From the NCBI RefSeq assembly GCF_008041935.1, contig NZ_VKAC01000002.1:310001-374000 (forward strand): 64,000 nt of DNA. The letters are read 5' to 3'. How positions within the stretch are numbered: position 1 is the stretch's first letter; every line of letters begins with the position of its first letter. Below are positions 9,828-20,068 of the stretch, piece by piece. The position numbers and the translations under genes are program-made. This stretch comes from Quadrisphaera setariae. Its GTDB lineage: Bacteria; Actinomycetota; Actinomycetes; Actinomycetales; Quadrisphaeraceae. The notes beneath the pieces were generated by a model. It saw only the letters and a list, made by a program, of their open reading frames with translations. It made no database searches and was not told where the DNA came from.

Positions 9828-10141
9828 TGTCCGACGTCGACGTCGCCGACGTCGAGGAGGCCCTCAAGGACGTCGTCGACCCCGAGCTCGGCATCAACGT
9901 GGTGGACCTCGGCCTCGTCTACGGCCTGACCGTGGAGGAGCCGCGCACCGCCGTCATCGACATGACCCTCACGTCGGCGGCGTGCCCGCTGACCGAGGAG
10001 ATCGAGGCGCAGGTGGCCGACGTCCTCTCGGGCGTCGTCGACGACCACCGCATCAACTGGGTGTGGATGCCGCCGTGGGACATGCAGAAGATCACCCCGG
10101 ACGGCCGCGACCAGCTGCGGGCGCTCGGATTCAACGTCTGA
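9827..10141 (+). CDS. sufT: SufT / MIP18-family metal-sulfur assembly factor
   Basis: 104 residues, DUF59 family. Key motifs are DPELGINVVDLGLVYGL (near 22-38) and LTSAACPLTE (near 57), the latter holding the conserved Cys, with WMPPWDMQKITPDGRDQLR at the end. It aids Fe-S protein maturation. It is the last gene of the operon, overlapping sufC, and is followed by a hairpin at 10160-10208. Confidence 0.92.
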   Translation: MSDVDVADVEEALKDVVDPELGINVVDLGLVYGLTVEEPRTAVIDMTLTSAACPLTEEIEAQVADVLSGVVDDHRINWVWMPPWDMQKITPDGRDQLRALGFNV

Positions 10142-10159
10142 GCCGGTGACCGCCGACGT

Positions 10160-10208
10160 GCAGAGCCCCGCCAGGGGGTCCGTCCAGGGCCTCCCGGCGG
10201 GGTTCTGC
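10160..10208 (+). terminator. Hairpin terminator closing the suf operon
   Basis: Arms 10160-10172 and 10196-10208 pair over 13 bp with one G-T wobble, 18 bp after the sufT stop. It marks the operon end and confirms that sufS/sufU are not simply displaced downstream. Confidence 0.7.
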
Positions 10209-10237
10209 GCGTCCGGCGTCACGGGGGAGGGCCGCCG

Positions 10238-10999
10238 GTGACCAGCCGGCTGGTCGAGGTGGCCCCGGAGCGCCTCGCCGGCTGGGTCGCGCGCTTCACC
10301 GCCTCCCACGGTCCCGTGCGTCATGAGCTGGCGACGCCGGAGCACCTGCTGCTGCGGGCCGCCGACGGCGAGGTGGCCGACCTCGAGGTGCCCTGGCCGC
10401 CCCTGCCTGTGCCCCTGGCGCTCCCGACGTGCTCCGCGGAAGCTCCTGAGGACGACGACGTCGGCGAGCGCGTCGCAGCGCTGGCCGCTCATGCCGCGCT
10501 CGAGCGGACGGCGCTGCTGGTGCTCGCGCGGCGGGGCGGGTGGGCCGTGGGCCTGGCGCGCGGCGGTGAGCTGCTCGACGGCACCCATGGCACGCGCTAC
10601 GTGCAGTCCCGCACCGCCGCCGGGGGCTGGAGCCAGCAGCGGTACGCCCGCCGGCGCGCCAACCAGGCCGACGGCCTCGTCGCGGCGGCGCGCGACGGCC
10701 TGGGCGGCGTGCTCGGCCGCGCGACGGCCGGAGCAGGGGGCCTCGCGCCGGAGGTGCTGGTGCTCGGCGGGGACCGCCAGCTCGTCGCGGCCGTGGTCGA
10801 TAGCGTTCCCGACCCCGGGGCGCCACGTCTGCACGCCCTGCCGCGGGGCCCGCTGCTGGACGTCCCGGACCCGCGGCGCGCCGTCCTCGTCGAGGTCGCG
10901 CGACGGGCCCGCTGCGTCCGGGTCCGCGTCGGCGCCGAGCCGGCACCCGCAGGGGCGCTTCGTCCGGGACCCAGCGGGCCCGGGCGCGTGCGACCCTAG
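10238..10999 (+). CDS. acVLRF1-family ribosome-rescue peptidyl-tRNA hydrolase
   Basis: 253 residues. The segment GGWSQQRYARRRANQ (near 129-143) matches the Gln-containing catalytic loop of the actinobacterial VLRF1 proteins, which are eRF1-like and related to eukaryotic Vms1. By family knowledge these release nascent chains from stalled ribosomes. The surrounding eRF1/RNase E-like fold (LLVLARRGGWAVGLARGGEL before the loop; VLVLGGDRQLVAAVVD after) is present. GTG at 10238 has a strong GGGGGAGGG ribosome-binding site 7 nt upstream. Its 3' end runs up to the lipoprotein gene. The C-terminal 30 residues are low complexity. Confidence 0.8.
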   Translation: MTSRLVEVAPERLAGWVARFTASHGPVRHELATPEHLLLRAADGEVADLEVPWPPLPVPLALPTCSAEAPEDDDVGERVAALAAHAALERTALLVLARRGGWAVGLARGGELLDGTHGTRYVQSRTAAGGWSQQRYARRRANQADGLVAAARDGLGGVLGRATAGAGGLAPEVLVLGGDRQLVAAVVDSVPDPGAPRLHALPRGPLLDVPDPRRAVLVEVARRARCVRVRVGAEPAPAGALRPGPSGPGRVRP

Positions 11000-11003
11000 T
11001 CCC

Positions 11004-11375
11004 GTGATCACCACACGACGCAGCGTGATGACCGTCGTCGCCGGAGCGGGCGCAGCGCTCGCCCTGGCCGGGTGCGCGGCGGCCGGCGACATCGCCTCCG
11101 CGGCGGGGGAGGGCGCCAGCTCCGCGGCGGTCGGGGCCGCCCGCGCCGCGGCGCTGCAGCAGGTGTGCGGCGCCGTGGAGGACGGGCAGCTCAGCGAGCA
11201 GGACCTGGCGCAGCTGCGCGCGGCGGTCCGGGCGGCGGAGGCGGCGGGTGTGGACGGCGACGTCGTCGCCCAGGCCGACCAGCTGCTGGGGGACGGCGGC
11301 CCAGACGAGGGGCAGGTGGCCCAGCTGCAGGCGGCGTGCGCCCAGGCGGGTCAGGGCGGGCCGAGCAGTTCCTGA
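11004..11375 (+). CDS. Small Ala-rich lipoprotein, unknown function
   Basis: About 123 residues from GTG at 11004. An Arg-containing N-terminus (ITTRRSVMT), hydrophobic stretch and lipobox ALAGC (Cys near residue 23) mark a lipoprotein signal peptide. The mature part is helical, rich in Ala, Gln and Asp, with two further cysteines (QQVCGAV and QAACAQA) that could form a disulfide. No family recognised. An in-frame ATG eight codons in is an alternative start. A strong hairpin follows at 11426-11468. Confidence 0.7.
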   Translation: MITTRRSVMTVVAGAGAALALAGCAAAGDIASAAGEGASSAAVGAARAAALQQVCGAVEDGQLSEQDLAQLRAAVRAAEAAGVDGDVVAQADQLLGDGGPDEGQVAQLQAACAQAGQGGPSSS

Positions 11376-11425
11376 CGACGGGCCCGGTGCGGCCTGACCA
11401 CTGCGACCACCACCTGCTCGATGAT

Positions 11426-11468
11426 GCAGGAGACCCGCCCCCGGAGGTCTCGGGTGCGGGTCTCCTGC
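11426..11468. terminator. Bidirectional hairpin terminator
   Basis: Perfect 13-bp stem, arms 11426-11438 and 11456-11468, 17-nt loop, placed between the convergent lipoprotein and bioY genes and so able to serve both. Confidence 0.75.
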
Positions 11469-11484
11469 ACGATCACGAGAGCGG

Positions 11485-12099
11485 TCAGCGGGCGCGGCGG
11501 CTGAGCTTCCAGGCGCCGGGCAGGGCCACACCGGCGATGACGGCCTTGACGAGCCCACCGAGCAGGAACGGCGTGAAGCCGGCGGCCACGGCCTGGCCGG
11601 CGCTCATGCCCGTCGCCAGCGCCAGCCACGGCACGCCGACGGCGAAGACGACCAGCTGGCCGGCGGCGAACAGGGGCACCGCGCGCCACCAGCGGCGGTC
11701 GGCGCCGTGGCGGGCGGCCAGCCCGATGAGGAAGGCGGCGGGCAGGAACCCGACGATGTAGCCGCCGGTGGCGCCGGCCACGACGTGCCAGCCGCCGGAC
11801 GCCTCGGAGTAGAAGGGCAGCCCGACGGCGCCCAGGACGGCGTACAGACCCATCGACGACAGACCCCGCACCGGTCCGAGCGAGGCGGCGACGAGGACGA
11901 GCGCCAGGGTCTGGCCGGTGATCGGCACCGGGGTGCCGGGCAGCGGCACGACCACCTGGGCGAGCAGGGCCGTGAACAGGGCGCCCCCGGTCACGAGCAG
12001 CGCGTCGCGCACCCGGGTGGACGCGCCGACGGCGGGGACGAGGTCGGCGAGGACGGCGCGCCGGGGCAGCCGTCCGGGCAGGTCAGCGGTGATGGCCAC
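11485..12099 (-). CDS. bioY: Biotin transporter substrate-binding component BioY
   Basis: About 204 residues and six membrane segments. The BioY signature is clear: PLPGTPVPITGQTLALVLVA, then GLPFYSEASGGWHVVAGATG and GYIVGFLPAAFLIG. It is the S-component of an ECF transporter that binds biotin in the membrane. No bioM/bioN energising genes are adjacent, so it probably uses a shared ECF module or works alone. GTG at 12099 (VAITADLPG) is chosen; upstream codons lack family-like sequence. Confidence 0.92.
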   Translation of the reverse strand: MAITADLPGRLPRRAVLADLVPAVGASTRVRDALLVTGGALFTALLAQVVVPLPGTPVPITGQTLALVLVAASLGPVRGLSSMGLYAVLGAVGLPFYSEASGGWHVVAGATGGYIVGFLPAAFLIGLAARHGADRRWWRAVPLFAAGQLVVFAVGVPWLALATGMSAGQAVAAGFTPFLLGGLVKAVIAGVALPGAWKLSRRAR

Positions 12100-12169
12100 G
12101 GGGACACCCTGGCAGAAGCGGGCCGAGGCGCCCAAGGGGGAGCCCGGCGGCGCCTAGAATGGGCAGGAC

Positions 12170-13768
<1,599 letters not shown>

Positions 13769-14040
13769 CATCCCCCGGCACCTCGCCGGTGCGTCGGCTG
13801 GACGCCTCCGGGGCGGTCGCTGGGGGACGGCTGGGGGCCGTCCGGGCGAAGCTGGTGGCGCCGCGGCGCGGGGGGTTCGCGCAGGCGCCTCGGCGCGAGA
13901 AGATCGATGCCGGTGGCACCAGGTGTGACGAGGTCGCACCATGGAGGGCACCATGGTCGTTCCGGACACCGCCGAAGCACTGCGGTGGACGGGCGCGGCC
14001 AGCAGGGGACTGGTCGAGCACCACTCAGGAGGGCAACACA

Positions 14041-14265
14041 GTGAGCGACAACCCAGTGATCAAGAAGGGCGCACGCATCACCGGAGGGGAGCGCACCACG
14101 CTCGCCGACGACCTCAAGGCGAAGTACGCCCAGGGCGCCAGCATCCGTGCTCTGGCTGCGGAGACGGGCCGCTCGTACGGCTTCGTGCACCGCATCCTCA
14201 CCGAGAGCGACGTCTCACTCCGCAGTCGCGGTGGGGCGACGCGAGGTGCGCGCAAGGCGAGCTGA
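14041..14265 (+). CDS. Small conserved helix-turn-helix protein
   Basis: 74 residues from a GTG with a good AGGAGGG site 8 nt upstream. The core KGARITGGERTTLADDLKAK is followed by GASIRALAAETGRSYGFVHR, a single helix-turn-helix of the Hin/resolvase-like type, and by a basic Gly/Arg tail (LRSRGGATRGARK). Proteins with this layout are widespread in actinobacteria and appear to be small DNA-binding factors, but I know of no settled function. The 272 bp before it (13769-14040) hold two CACCATGG repeats (near 13940 and 13951) and otherwise nothing I can support. Confidence 0.85.
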   Translation: MSDNPVIKKGARITGGERTTLADDLKAKYAQGASIRALAAETGRSYGFVHRILTESDVSLRSRGGATRGARKAS

Positions 14266-14371
14266 GCCGACTCCGGAGGCGGGTCCGCTCGAACAGCGTG
14301 GCGGCCCGCGTCCGGGAGACGCAGGGGGCGGACGGGAAGCACCGGCGCTCCCGGCCTGTTGACCCCCTGCG

Positions 14372-16300
14372 ATGAGCAGCACCAGCGGCTGGGCCGCCAT
14401 GCGGTCCTTCAGCCGCGACGGGTCGGTGCGCGAGCACCGCCTCGCGCCCGGGACCCTCCGCCGCGTCGCGGGCCTGGCGAGGCCCCACCGCAGGCCGCTG
14501 GCGGTCTTCACCGCGCTCGTCGTGCTGGACGGCGCTCTCGTCGCCGTGCCGCCCCTGCTGCTGCGCCACCTCATCGACGACGGCGTGCGCACCGGCGACC
14601 GCTCCGTCGTCGTCGTCCTGGCCCTGCTCGTGGCCGCCGTGGCCCTGGCCGAGGCCGGCCTGTCCCTGGTGCAGCGGTGGCTGTCGGCCCGCATCGGCGA
14701 GGGCCTCATCTACGAGCTGCGCAGCGCGGTCTTCGAGCACGTCCAGCGTCAGTCCGTCGGCTTCTTCACCCGCAGCCAGACGGGTGCGCTGGTCTCGCGC
14801 CTCAACAGCGACGTCGTCGGCGCGCAGCAGGCCTTCACCTCCACGGCGGCGGGGGTCCTGTCCAACGCGGTGACGCTCGTGGCCGTGCTGGCCGCGATGC
14901 TCGTGCTCAGCTGGCAGATCACGCTGCTGGCGCTGGTGGTGGTGCCGGCGTTCCTCCTGCCTGCGCGCAGGGTGGGCCGCCGGCTGGCGGCGCTGCGCCG
15001 CGAGGCCATGCAGCGCAACGCCGACCTGGGCGAGCGCATGACGGAGCGCTTCGGCGTGGCCGGGGCGCTGCTCGTGAAGACCTACGGCGACGACGACGAC
15101 GAGTCCGCCCAGTTCCGCGCCAAGGCCGCCGCCGTCCGCGACGTGGGCGTGCGCACCGCGCTCAGCAGCCGCGTCTTCTTCGCGGGCCTGACCGCGCTCG
15201 CCGCGCTGGCGACGGCGATGGTCTACGGCGTGGGCGGGTGGCTCGCCATCAGCGGATCGGTCACCACGGGCTCGCTCGTCGCGCTGGCGGCGCTGCTGGC
15301 GCGCCTGTACGGCCCCATCACCGGCCTGGCGAACGTGCAGGTGGACGTCATGACCGCGCTGGTCTCCTTCGAGCGGGTCTTCGAGGTGCTCGACCTCGCG
15401 CCCGCCGTGCGCGACCCCGAGCGCCCGCGGCACCTGCCGGAGGGCCCGCTCGACGTGGAGCTGTGCGACGTCGTCTTCACCTACCCCGCCGTCTCGACGC
15501 TGGCGTCGCTGCAGGCTCCCAGTGCTCCCGGTGCTCCCGGTGCTGCCGGTGGCGCGGACGGTGGTGGCGGAGACGGTGCTGGCCCTGCCGCTGCGGACCC
15601 GGAGGAGCCCGTGGTGCGCGGCGTGAGCATCACGGCGGCCGCCGGGCAGGTCGTGGCGCTGGTGGGCCGCAGCGGCGCGGGGAAGACGACGCTGGCCTCC
15701 TTGGTGGCGCGCCTGCACGACGTCGACTCCGGCAGCGTGCGGGTCGGCGGCGTCGACGTGCGGGAGACCACCCAGGCCGAGCTGCGCCGCCGCGTGGGCG
15801 TGGTCAGCCAGGACGCCCACCTCTTCCACGACACCGTCCGCGCCAACCTCCTCTACGCCCGCGCCGACGCCGCCGAGGCGGACCTGTGGGACGCCCTGGC
15901 CGCGGCCCGCGCCGACGGCGTGGTGCGCGCGCTGCCGCAGGGGCTGGACACCGTGGTCGGCGAGCGGGGCCACCGCCTCTCCGGCGGCGAGAAGCAGCGC
16001 GTGGCGCTGGCGCGGCTGCTGCTGCGGGCGCCCAGCGTCGTCGTCCTCGACGAGGCCACCGCGCACCTCGACAGCTCCTCCGAGCGCGCGGTGCAGGAGG
16101 CGCTCGACGCGGCGCTGGTCGGCCGCACGAGCATCGTCATCGCCCACCGCCTGTCCACGGTCCGCAGCGCCGACCTCATCTGCGTGGTCGACGAGGGCCG
16201 CGTCGTGGAGCGCGGGCGCCACGCCGAGCTGGTCGCCCGCGGGGGCCTGTACGCCGAGCTGCACCGCACGCAGTTCAGCGACGGTCCTCTGGCTGCGTGA
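14372..16300 (+). CDS. ABC exporter, fused membrane and ATPase domains
   Basis: 642 residues. Six membrane segments (about 40-340) are followed by an ATPase domain with Walker A GRSGAGKTTL (near 431), signature LSGGEKQRVAL (near 536), Walker B VVVLDEATAHLD and H-loop IAHRLST. It is a homodimeric-type exporter; substrate unknown. A Pro/Gly/Ala-rich insert (about residues 380-410) separates the first two strands of the ATPase domain. Related actinobacterial exporters also have an insert there, but the Gly-rich content is specific. The 3' end overlaps the convergent SURF1 gene by 26 bp. Confidence 0.93.
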   Translation: MSSTSGWAAMRSFSRDGSVREHRLAPGTLRRVAGLARPHRRPLAVFTALVVLDGALVAVPPLLLRHLIDDGVRTGDRSVVVVLALLVAAVALAEAGLSLVQRWLSARIGEGLIYELRSAVFEHVQRQSVGFFTRSQTGALVSRLNSDVVGAQQAFTSTAAGVLSNAVTLVAVLAAMLVLSWQITLLALVVVPAFLLPARRVGRRLAALRREAMQRNADLGERMTERFGVAGALLVKTYGDDDDESAQFRAKAAAVRDVGVRTALSSRVFFAGLTALAALATAMVYGVGGWLAISGSVTTGSLVALAALLARLYGPITGLANVQVDVMTALVSFERVFEVLDLAPAVRDPERPRHLPEGPLDVELCDVVFTYPAVSTLASLQAPSAPGAPGAAGGADGGGGDGAGPAAADPEEPVVRGVSITAAAGQVVALVGRSGAGKTTLASLVARLHDVDSGSVRVGGVDVRETTQAELRRRVGVVSQDAHLFHDTVRANLLYARADAAEADLWDALAAARADGVVRALPQGLDTVVGERGHRLSGGEKQRVALARLLLRAPSVVVLDEATAHLDSSSERAVQEALDAALVGRTSIVIAHRLSTVRSADLICVVDEGRVVERGRHAELVARGGLYAELHRTQFSDGPLAA

Positions 16301-17234
16301 CGGACCGCCTGACGCTCTCGGAGACACCCAGCTGCCGCTCGCTGGCGGCGCGCGCGTGGGCGAGCATCGCCTCCACGGCGGCGTCCTCGACCTCCTCGTC
16401 GGTCGGCGGCCGGTTCGGGTCGCGCACCACCAGCTCCGCACGGCGCTCGCGGCGACCCGCGGCGACGTCGGCCTCGTAGGCGGCGCGACGCATGTGGACG
16501 ACCAGGAAGACCCACGCGCCGACGGCGAACAGCAGCCACTGCACGGTGTACCCGAGGTGGGGGCCCTCGTCGAGGCTGGGCTCGTCGGGCGCTGCCGGCG
16601 GGGTTGCCGAGGGGGCCGGCTGCTCGCTGCGCGCCTCGAGCTCGCCGTAGGAGGCGGTGACGAGCTGCGCAGCCGTGCCGTTCCCCGCGGACGCGCGGAC
16701 CCCGGCGGCGACGGTGCCGGGCAGGTCCACGGCCTGCACCTGTCCGGGCGGCGCACTGCGCCCGTCGACCGGCTCCGAGGGCCGCAGGCGCACCACCGCG
16801 CTCACCCGGCCCGCCGGAGGGGCCGGGACGGCGGAGGGGGCGTCGGCCGTGGCCGGGTCGGGCGGCAGCCACCCCCGGTCGACGACGAGCACGCGGCCGT
16901 CGTCGAGCTGCAGGGGGACGAGGACCTCGTAGCCGTACCCGCTGTCGGCGTGCTGGCGGTGCCGCACGAGGAGGGTGGAGCCGGGGAGGTAGGTGCCGCT
17001 GACGGCCACCGGGGTCCAGGTGCTCCCCGCGGGCAGGGCGTTCGCGCCAGGAGGCACGACGGCGGACAGGGCCACCGGAGGGCGGTGGTAGTTGGCCTGC
17101 ACCAGCTCGATGGCCGCCAGGCGCTCGACGCGCCGGTCCCACTGCCACCGCGCCAGCGCCAGGCACGCGAGGGTGAACAGCAGGGCGAGGGCGATCGCCC
17201 TCAGCCATCGCCGCTGCAGCAGCAGCCGGTGCAC
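16275..17234 (-). CDS. SURF1-family cytochrome oxidase assembly protein
   Basis: About 319 residues. An N-terminal membrane segment (AIALALLFTLACLALARWQW) and a second near residue 235 (YTVQWLLFAVGAWVFLVV) flank a large extracytoplasmic domain with YEVLVPLQLDDGRVLVVDRG and WLPPD, the SURF1 layout. The family helps assemble haem-copper oxidase, which fits ctaA/ctaB nearby. GTG at 17234 is preceded by a GGAGGG site 2-8 nt upstream. The C-terminal tail is acidic and Arg-rich, and includes RDPNRPPTDEEVEDAAVEA. Confidence 0.88.
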   Translation of the reverse strand: MHRLLLQRRWLRAIALALLFTLACLALARWQWDRRVERLAAIELVQANYHRPPVALSAVVPPGANALPAGSTWTPVAVSGTYLPGSTLLVRHRQHADSGYGYEVLVPLQLDDGRVLVVDRGWLPPDPATADAPSAVPAPPAGRVSAVVRLRPSEPVDGRSAPPGQVQAVDLPGTVAAGVRASAGNGTAAQLVTASYGELEARSEQPAPSATPPAAPDEPSLDEGPHLGYTVQWLLFAVGAWVFLVVHMRRAAYEADVAAGRRERRAELVVRDPNRPPTDEEVEDAAVEAMLAHARAASERQLGVSESVRRSVTQPEDRR

Positions 17235-17296
17235 CCCTCCACGGTACGGCGCCCGGCTGGGTGGACCCTGCGCGTGCAGGACCCTCCCCGGTGGGG

Positions 17297-17542
17297 TCAG
17301 GCCGTGCGCGACCCGGCGAGCGGGGCGGGGGCCGAGACGGCCTCCACCTCGCGCAGGAAGCCGCGGACCTGCAGGTGCGCGGACAGGTGGTCGAGGTGCT
17401 CGGCGCAGGCGAGCCAGGTCTTGCGCCGCTCGGGGGTGTGCAGCCGCGGGTTGTTCCACAGGAGGGCGTGGGCCGCGACGGCCCGACACCCCCGTGCGCT
17501 GCAGACCAGGTCGGGCGCGGGCTCGTGCAGCTCGAAGGCCAT
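17297..17542 (-). CDS. Small conserved Cys-containing actinobacterial protein
   Basis: 81 residues from ATG at 17542 (MAFELHEPAPDLVC). It has a CxxxxC pair (VCSARGC) and a later CAEH, so a zinc-binding site is possible. The block ALLWNNPRLHTPERRKTWLA is conserved in my memory of similar small actinobacterial proteins near SURF1 and DUF3099 genes, some carrying a dubious acetone carboxylase label in annotations. I see no support for that label. The open frame upstream of 17542 is low-complexity and probably not coding. Confidence 0.8.
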   Translation of the reverse strand: MAFELHEPAPDLVCSARGCRAVAAHALLWNNPRLHTPERRKTWLACAEHLDHLSAHLQVRGFLREVEAVSAPAPLAGSRTA

Positions 17543-17906
17543 GGCCCCATGGTCGCACCCGCCGGGGCCCCCGGGGAACCCCGGACGTCCTGCGGGTTGC
17601 CTGGGGATGAACGGCTCCCGGCTGCTCTCCGGGGGGCGCGAGCGTCGCGAGAGGGAGCACTGGGGGACCCGGGGGTGGTCGGGCGGGCGCCGGGCGGTGG
17701 GGGGCCGCCCGGCGCCAGCGCGAGCCGACGGGGGGACGTCTCGCGCCGAGAGGATCGTGCACGACAGATCTGCTGTGGCGGTGCAGGACCGGCGCGGTGT
17801 CACCCTCTTGGTGGACCCGGGGTGACGGCGCCTCGCTGGTCGGAGCAGTGCCGTCGCTCTGCGTGGTCCGCCCCGGGCAGCTCGGCCGGCCGGGTCAGTG
17901 AGCCCG
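17543..17906. other. Intergenic stretch with one strong hairpin
   Basis: No convincing gene. A perfect 12-bp stem (17686-17697 with 17705-17716) is the main structure. It lies downstream of the DUF3099 gene (ends 17907) on the minus strand and may terminate it. Confidence 0.5.
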
Positions 17907-18413
17907 TCAGCTGGCGCGGGCCTGCGGCGGGTCGTCGTCGGTGGCGGTCCCCGGCGTGGGGGGCTCGGCGCCCGCCCGCTGCGCAGGAGCCGCTGCGCCA
18001 GCGCCCGGAGCGTCCCCGGCCGCGCCCTCGCGGGCGCCGTCCACCGTCTCGCCGCGCACCACCTGCACCGGACGCAGCGCCGAGGGCTCGGCCACCGGCT
18101 GATCGCGGTGCGGGGACGGAACGTCGCGCAGGGACCTGCCCGAGCCCCAGCTCACCGGCAGGCGCTCGCGCCCGGCGTTGGCGATGAGCACCGCGACGTA
18201 GGGGAGGAAGATCGCGCCGACCGCCGCCACCCACCGCCAGGGGCTCGGGAGCACGAAGATGAGCCCGAAGCACAGCACCCGGATGCCCATCGTGATGCTG
18301 TACTTGAGCATCCGGGAGTTGATGTCCTGCTGGTGGGAGCGCCCGACGGACGTGATCGACGGGGTGGTGGAGGTGCTCCGCCGGTCCGACCTCGGGGTCT
18401 GCGTGCGAGCCAC
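17907..18413 (-). CDS. DUF3099 membrane protein
   Basis: 168 residues. Two adjacent membrane segments (about 38-80: YSITMGIRVLCFGLIFVL and VAAVGAIFLPYVAVLIAN) follow a short polar N-terminus with ITSVGRSHQQDINSRML, the DUF3099 pattern. A long Pro/Ala/Gly tail (about 100-168) looks disordered. Function unknown. GTG at 18413 lies 6 nt after a TACGGT hexamer (18420-18425), a leaderless arrangement. Confidence 0.85.
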   Translation of the reverse strand: MARTQTPRSDRRSTSTTPSITSVGRSHQQDINSRMLKYSITMGIRVLCFGLIFVLPSPWRWVAAVGAIFLPYVAVLIANAGRERLPVSWGSGRSLRDVPSPHRDQPVAEPSALRPVQVVRGETVDGAREGAAGDAPGAGAAAPAQRAGAEPPTPGTATDDDPPQARAS

Positions 18414-18550
18414 GGGTCAACCGTACGTCCGGCGTGCCGGTAGCGTGCGCCGGCGAGAGCCGGACGTCGCGCTGCTCACACCGAGCCAGCGCCGCACCGG
18501 TCGACGGGACTCGACGAGGGCCGCACGGGCCCAGGAGCAGGGGGTGGCGC

Positions 18551-19270
18551 GTGCCGGACGGCCGCAGCGTGCTGGTGACGGGGGCTGACCGGGGGATCGG
18601 CCGCGCGATCGCGGCCGCGTTCGTCGCCCAGGGGGACCGCGTGGTGGGCACGTACCGCACCGGGCGCCCCGAGGACGTCGCCGAGGGTGCGCTCGCCGTG
18701 CAGGCGGATGTGACCGACACCACGTCCGTCGACGCCGCCTTCTCCCGCGCCGAGGAGGCCCACGGGCCCGTCGAGGTGCTGGTCGCCAACGCCGGCGTCA
18801 CCCGCGACGCCCTCCTCATGCGCGCCACCGACGACGACTTCGCCGCCGTCCTCGACACCAACCTCGGTGGCGCCCACCGGTGCGCGCGGCGCGCCGCCAA
18901 GGGCATGGTCCGCCTCAAGCGCGGCCGCATCGTGCTCATCGGCAGCGTGGTCGGCCTGTACGGCTCGCCCGGCCAGGCCAGCTACGCGGCCAGCAAGGCC
19001 GCGCTCGTGGGCCTGGCGCGCTCGCTGACGCGCGAGCTCGGCGGGCGCGGCATCACGGCGAACGTCGTGGCGCCGGGCTACATCAGCACGGCCATGACCG
19101 ACGCGCTGCCCGAGGCGCAGCAGCAGGCCTACCAGAAGGCGATCCCGGCCGGCCGCTTCGGCGCGGCCGACGAGGTCGCCGGCGTCGTGGCCTTCCTGGC
19201 CTCCGACGCGGCGGGGTACATCAGCGGGGCGGTCGTCCCCGTCGACGGAGGATTGGGGATGGGTCACTGA
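18551..19270 (+). CDS. fabG: 3-oxoacyl-[ACP] reductase (FabG/MabA type)
   Basis: 239 residues, short-chain dehydrogenase. NADPH motif VTGADRGIGRAIA (near 10), NAGVTRDALLMRAT, catalytic Ser (IGSVVG), and the Tyr/Lys pair in SYAASKAALVG (near 143-147) are intact. It reduces 3-oxoacyl-ACP in fatty-acid elongation. GTG at 18551 is preceded by an AGGGGG site. Its stop overlaps the inhA start (TGATG), the same order as mabA-inhA in mycobacteria. Confidence 0.94.
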   Translation: MPDGRSVLVTGADRGIGRAIAAAFVAQGDRVVGTYRTGRPEDVAEGALAVQADVTDTTSVDAAFSRAEEAHGPVEVLVANAGVTRDALLMRATDDDFAAVLDTNLGGAHRCARRAAKGMVRLKRGRIVLIGSVVGLYGSPGQASYAASKAALVGLARSLTRELGGRGITANVVAPGYISTAMTDALPEAQQQAYQKAIPAGRFGAADEVAGVVAFLASDAAGYISGAVVPVDGGLGMGH

Positions 19271-20049
19271 TGGCTGGACTTCTCGAGGGCAAGCGCCTGC
19301 TCGTCACGGGGGTCCTCACGGACACCTCGATGGCCTTCCACGTCGCGCGCCTCGCGCAGGAGCAGGGCGCCACCGTGGTGCTCAGCAGCTTCGGGCGCCA
19401 GATGCGCATCACCGAGGTCATCGCGCGCCGCCTGCCGCAGCCCGCGCCGGTGGTGCAGCTGGACGTCTCCAGCGCCGACGACCTGGCCGCGCTGGCCGGT
19501 CGCACCACCGAGCACCTCGGCGAGGGCGCGAAGCTGGACGGGGTCGTGCACTCCATCGGCTTCGCCCCCCAGGCCGTCATGGGCGACGGGTTCCTGTCCG
19601 CCGAGTGGAACGACGTCTCCACCGCGCTGCAGGTCTCAGCGTTCAGCCTGCAGTCGCTCGTGGTGGCCTGCCGCCCGCTGCTGGCCCCCGGCGCCGGCGT
19701 GGTCGGCCTGACCTTCGACGCCTCGCTGGCGTGGCCGGTGTACGGCTGGATGGGCGTGGCCAAGGCCGCCTTCGAGTCCGTCAGCCGCTACCTGGCCCGT
19801 GAGCTGGGCGGCGAGGGCGTGCGCTGCAACCTCGTGGCCGCCGGCCCGGTCCGCACCACCGCCGCCAAGGCGATCCCCGGCTTCGAGGCGTTCGAGAGCG
19901 TCTGGAGCGAGCGCGCGCCGCTGGCGTGGGACGTCAAGGACCCGGTGCCCCCGGCGCAGGCCTGCGTGGCGCTGCTGTCGGACTGGTTCCCCAAGACCAC
20001 CGGCGAGATCGTCCACGTGGACGGCGGCGTGCACGCCGTCGGCGCCTGA
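19270..20049 (+). CDS. inhA: Enoyl-[ACP] reductase, InhA/FabI family
   Basis: 259 residues. The sequence tracks mycobacterial InhA closely: GLLEGKRLLVTG at the N-terminus, LDGVVHSIGFAPQ near 90, and F149, Y158 and K165 at the same numbers as the InhA active-site residues (TFDASLAWPVYGWMGVAK). It performs the last reduction of each fatty-acid elongation round using NADH. The overlap with fabG gives coupled expression. Whether long-chain mycolates are made here cannot be told; FabI-like duty in ordinary lipid synthesis is more likely. Confidence 0.95.
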   Translation: MAGLLEGKRLLVTGVLTDTSMAFHVARLAQEQGATVVLSSFGRQMRITEVIARRLPQPAPVVQLDVSSADDLAALAGRTTEHLGEGAKLDGVVHSIGFAPQAVMGDGFLSAEWNDVSTALQVSAFSLQSLVVACRPLLAPGAGVVGLTFDASLAWPVYGWMGVAKAAFESVSRYLARELGGEGVRCNLVAAGPVRTTAAKAIPGFEAFESVWSERAPLAWDVKDPVPPAQACVALLSDWFPKTTGEIVHVDGGVHAVGA

Positions 20050-20068
20050 CGGCTCCGAGCGGTCTGGC

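Noticed and set aside
9827-10240. A degraded sufS or sufU remnant
   Set aside because: sufC and sufT overlap directly and the space after sufT holds only a hairpin.
16275-16300. Assembly error at the ABC exporter/SURF1 junction
   Set aside because: A 26-bp convergent overlap is common in compact G+C-rich genomes and both C-termini look normal.
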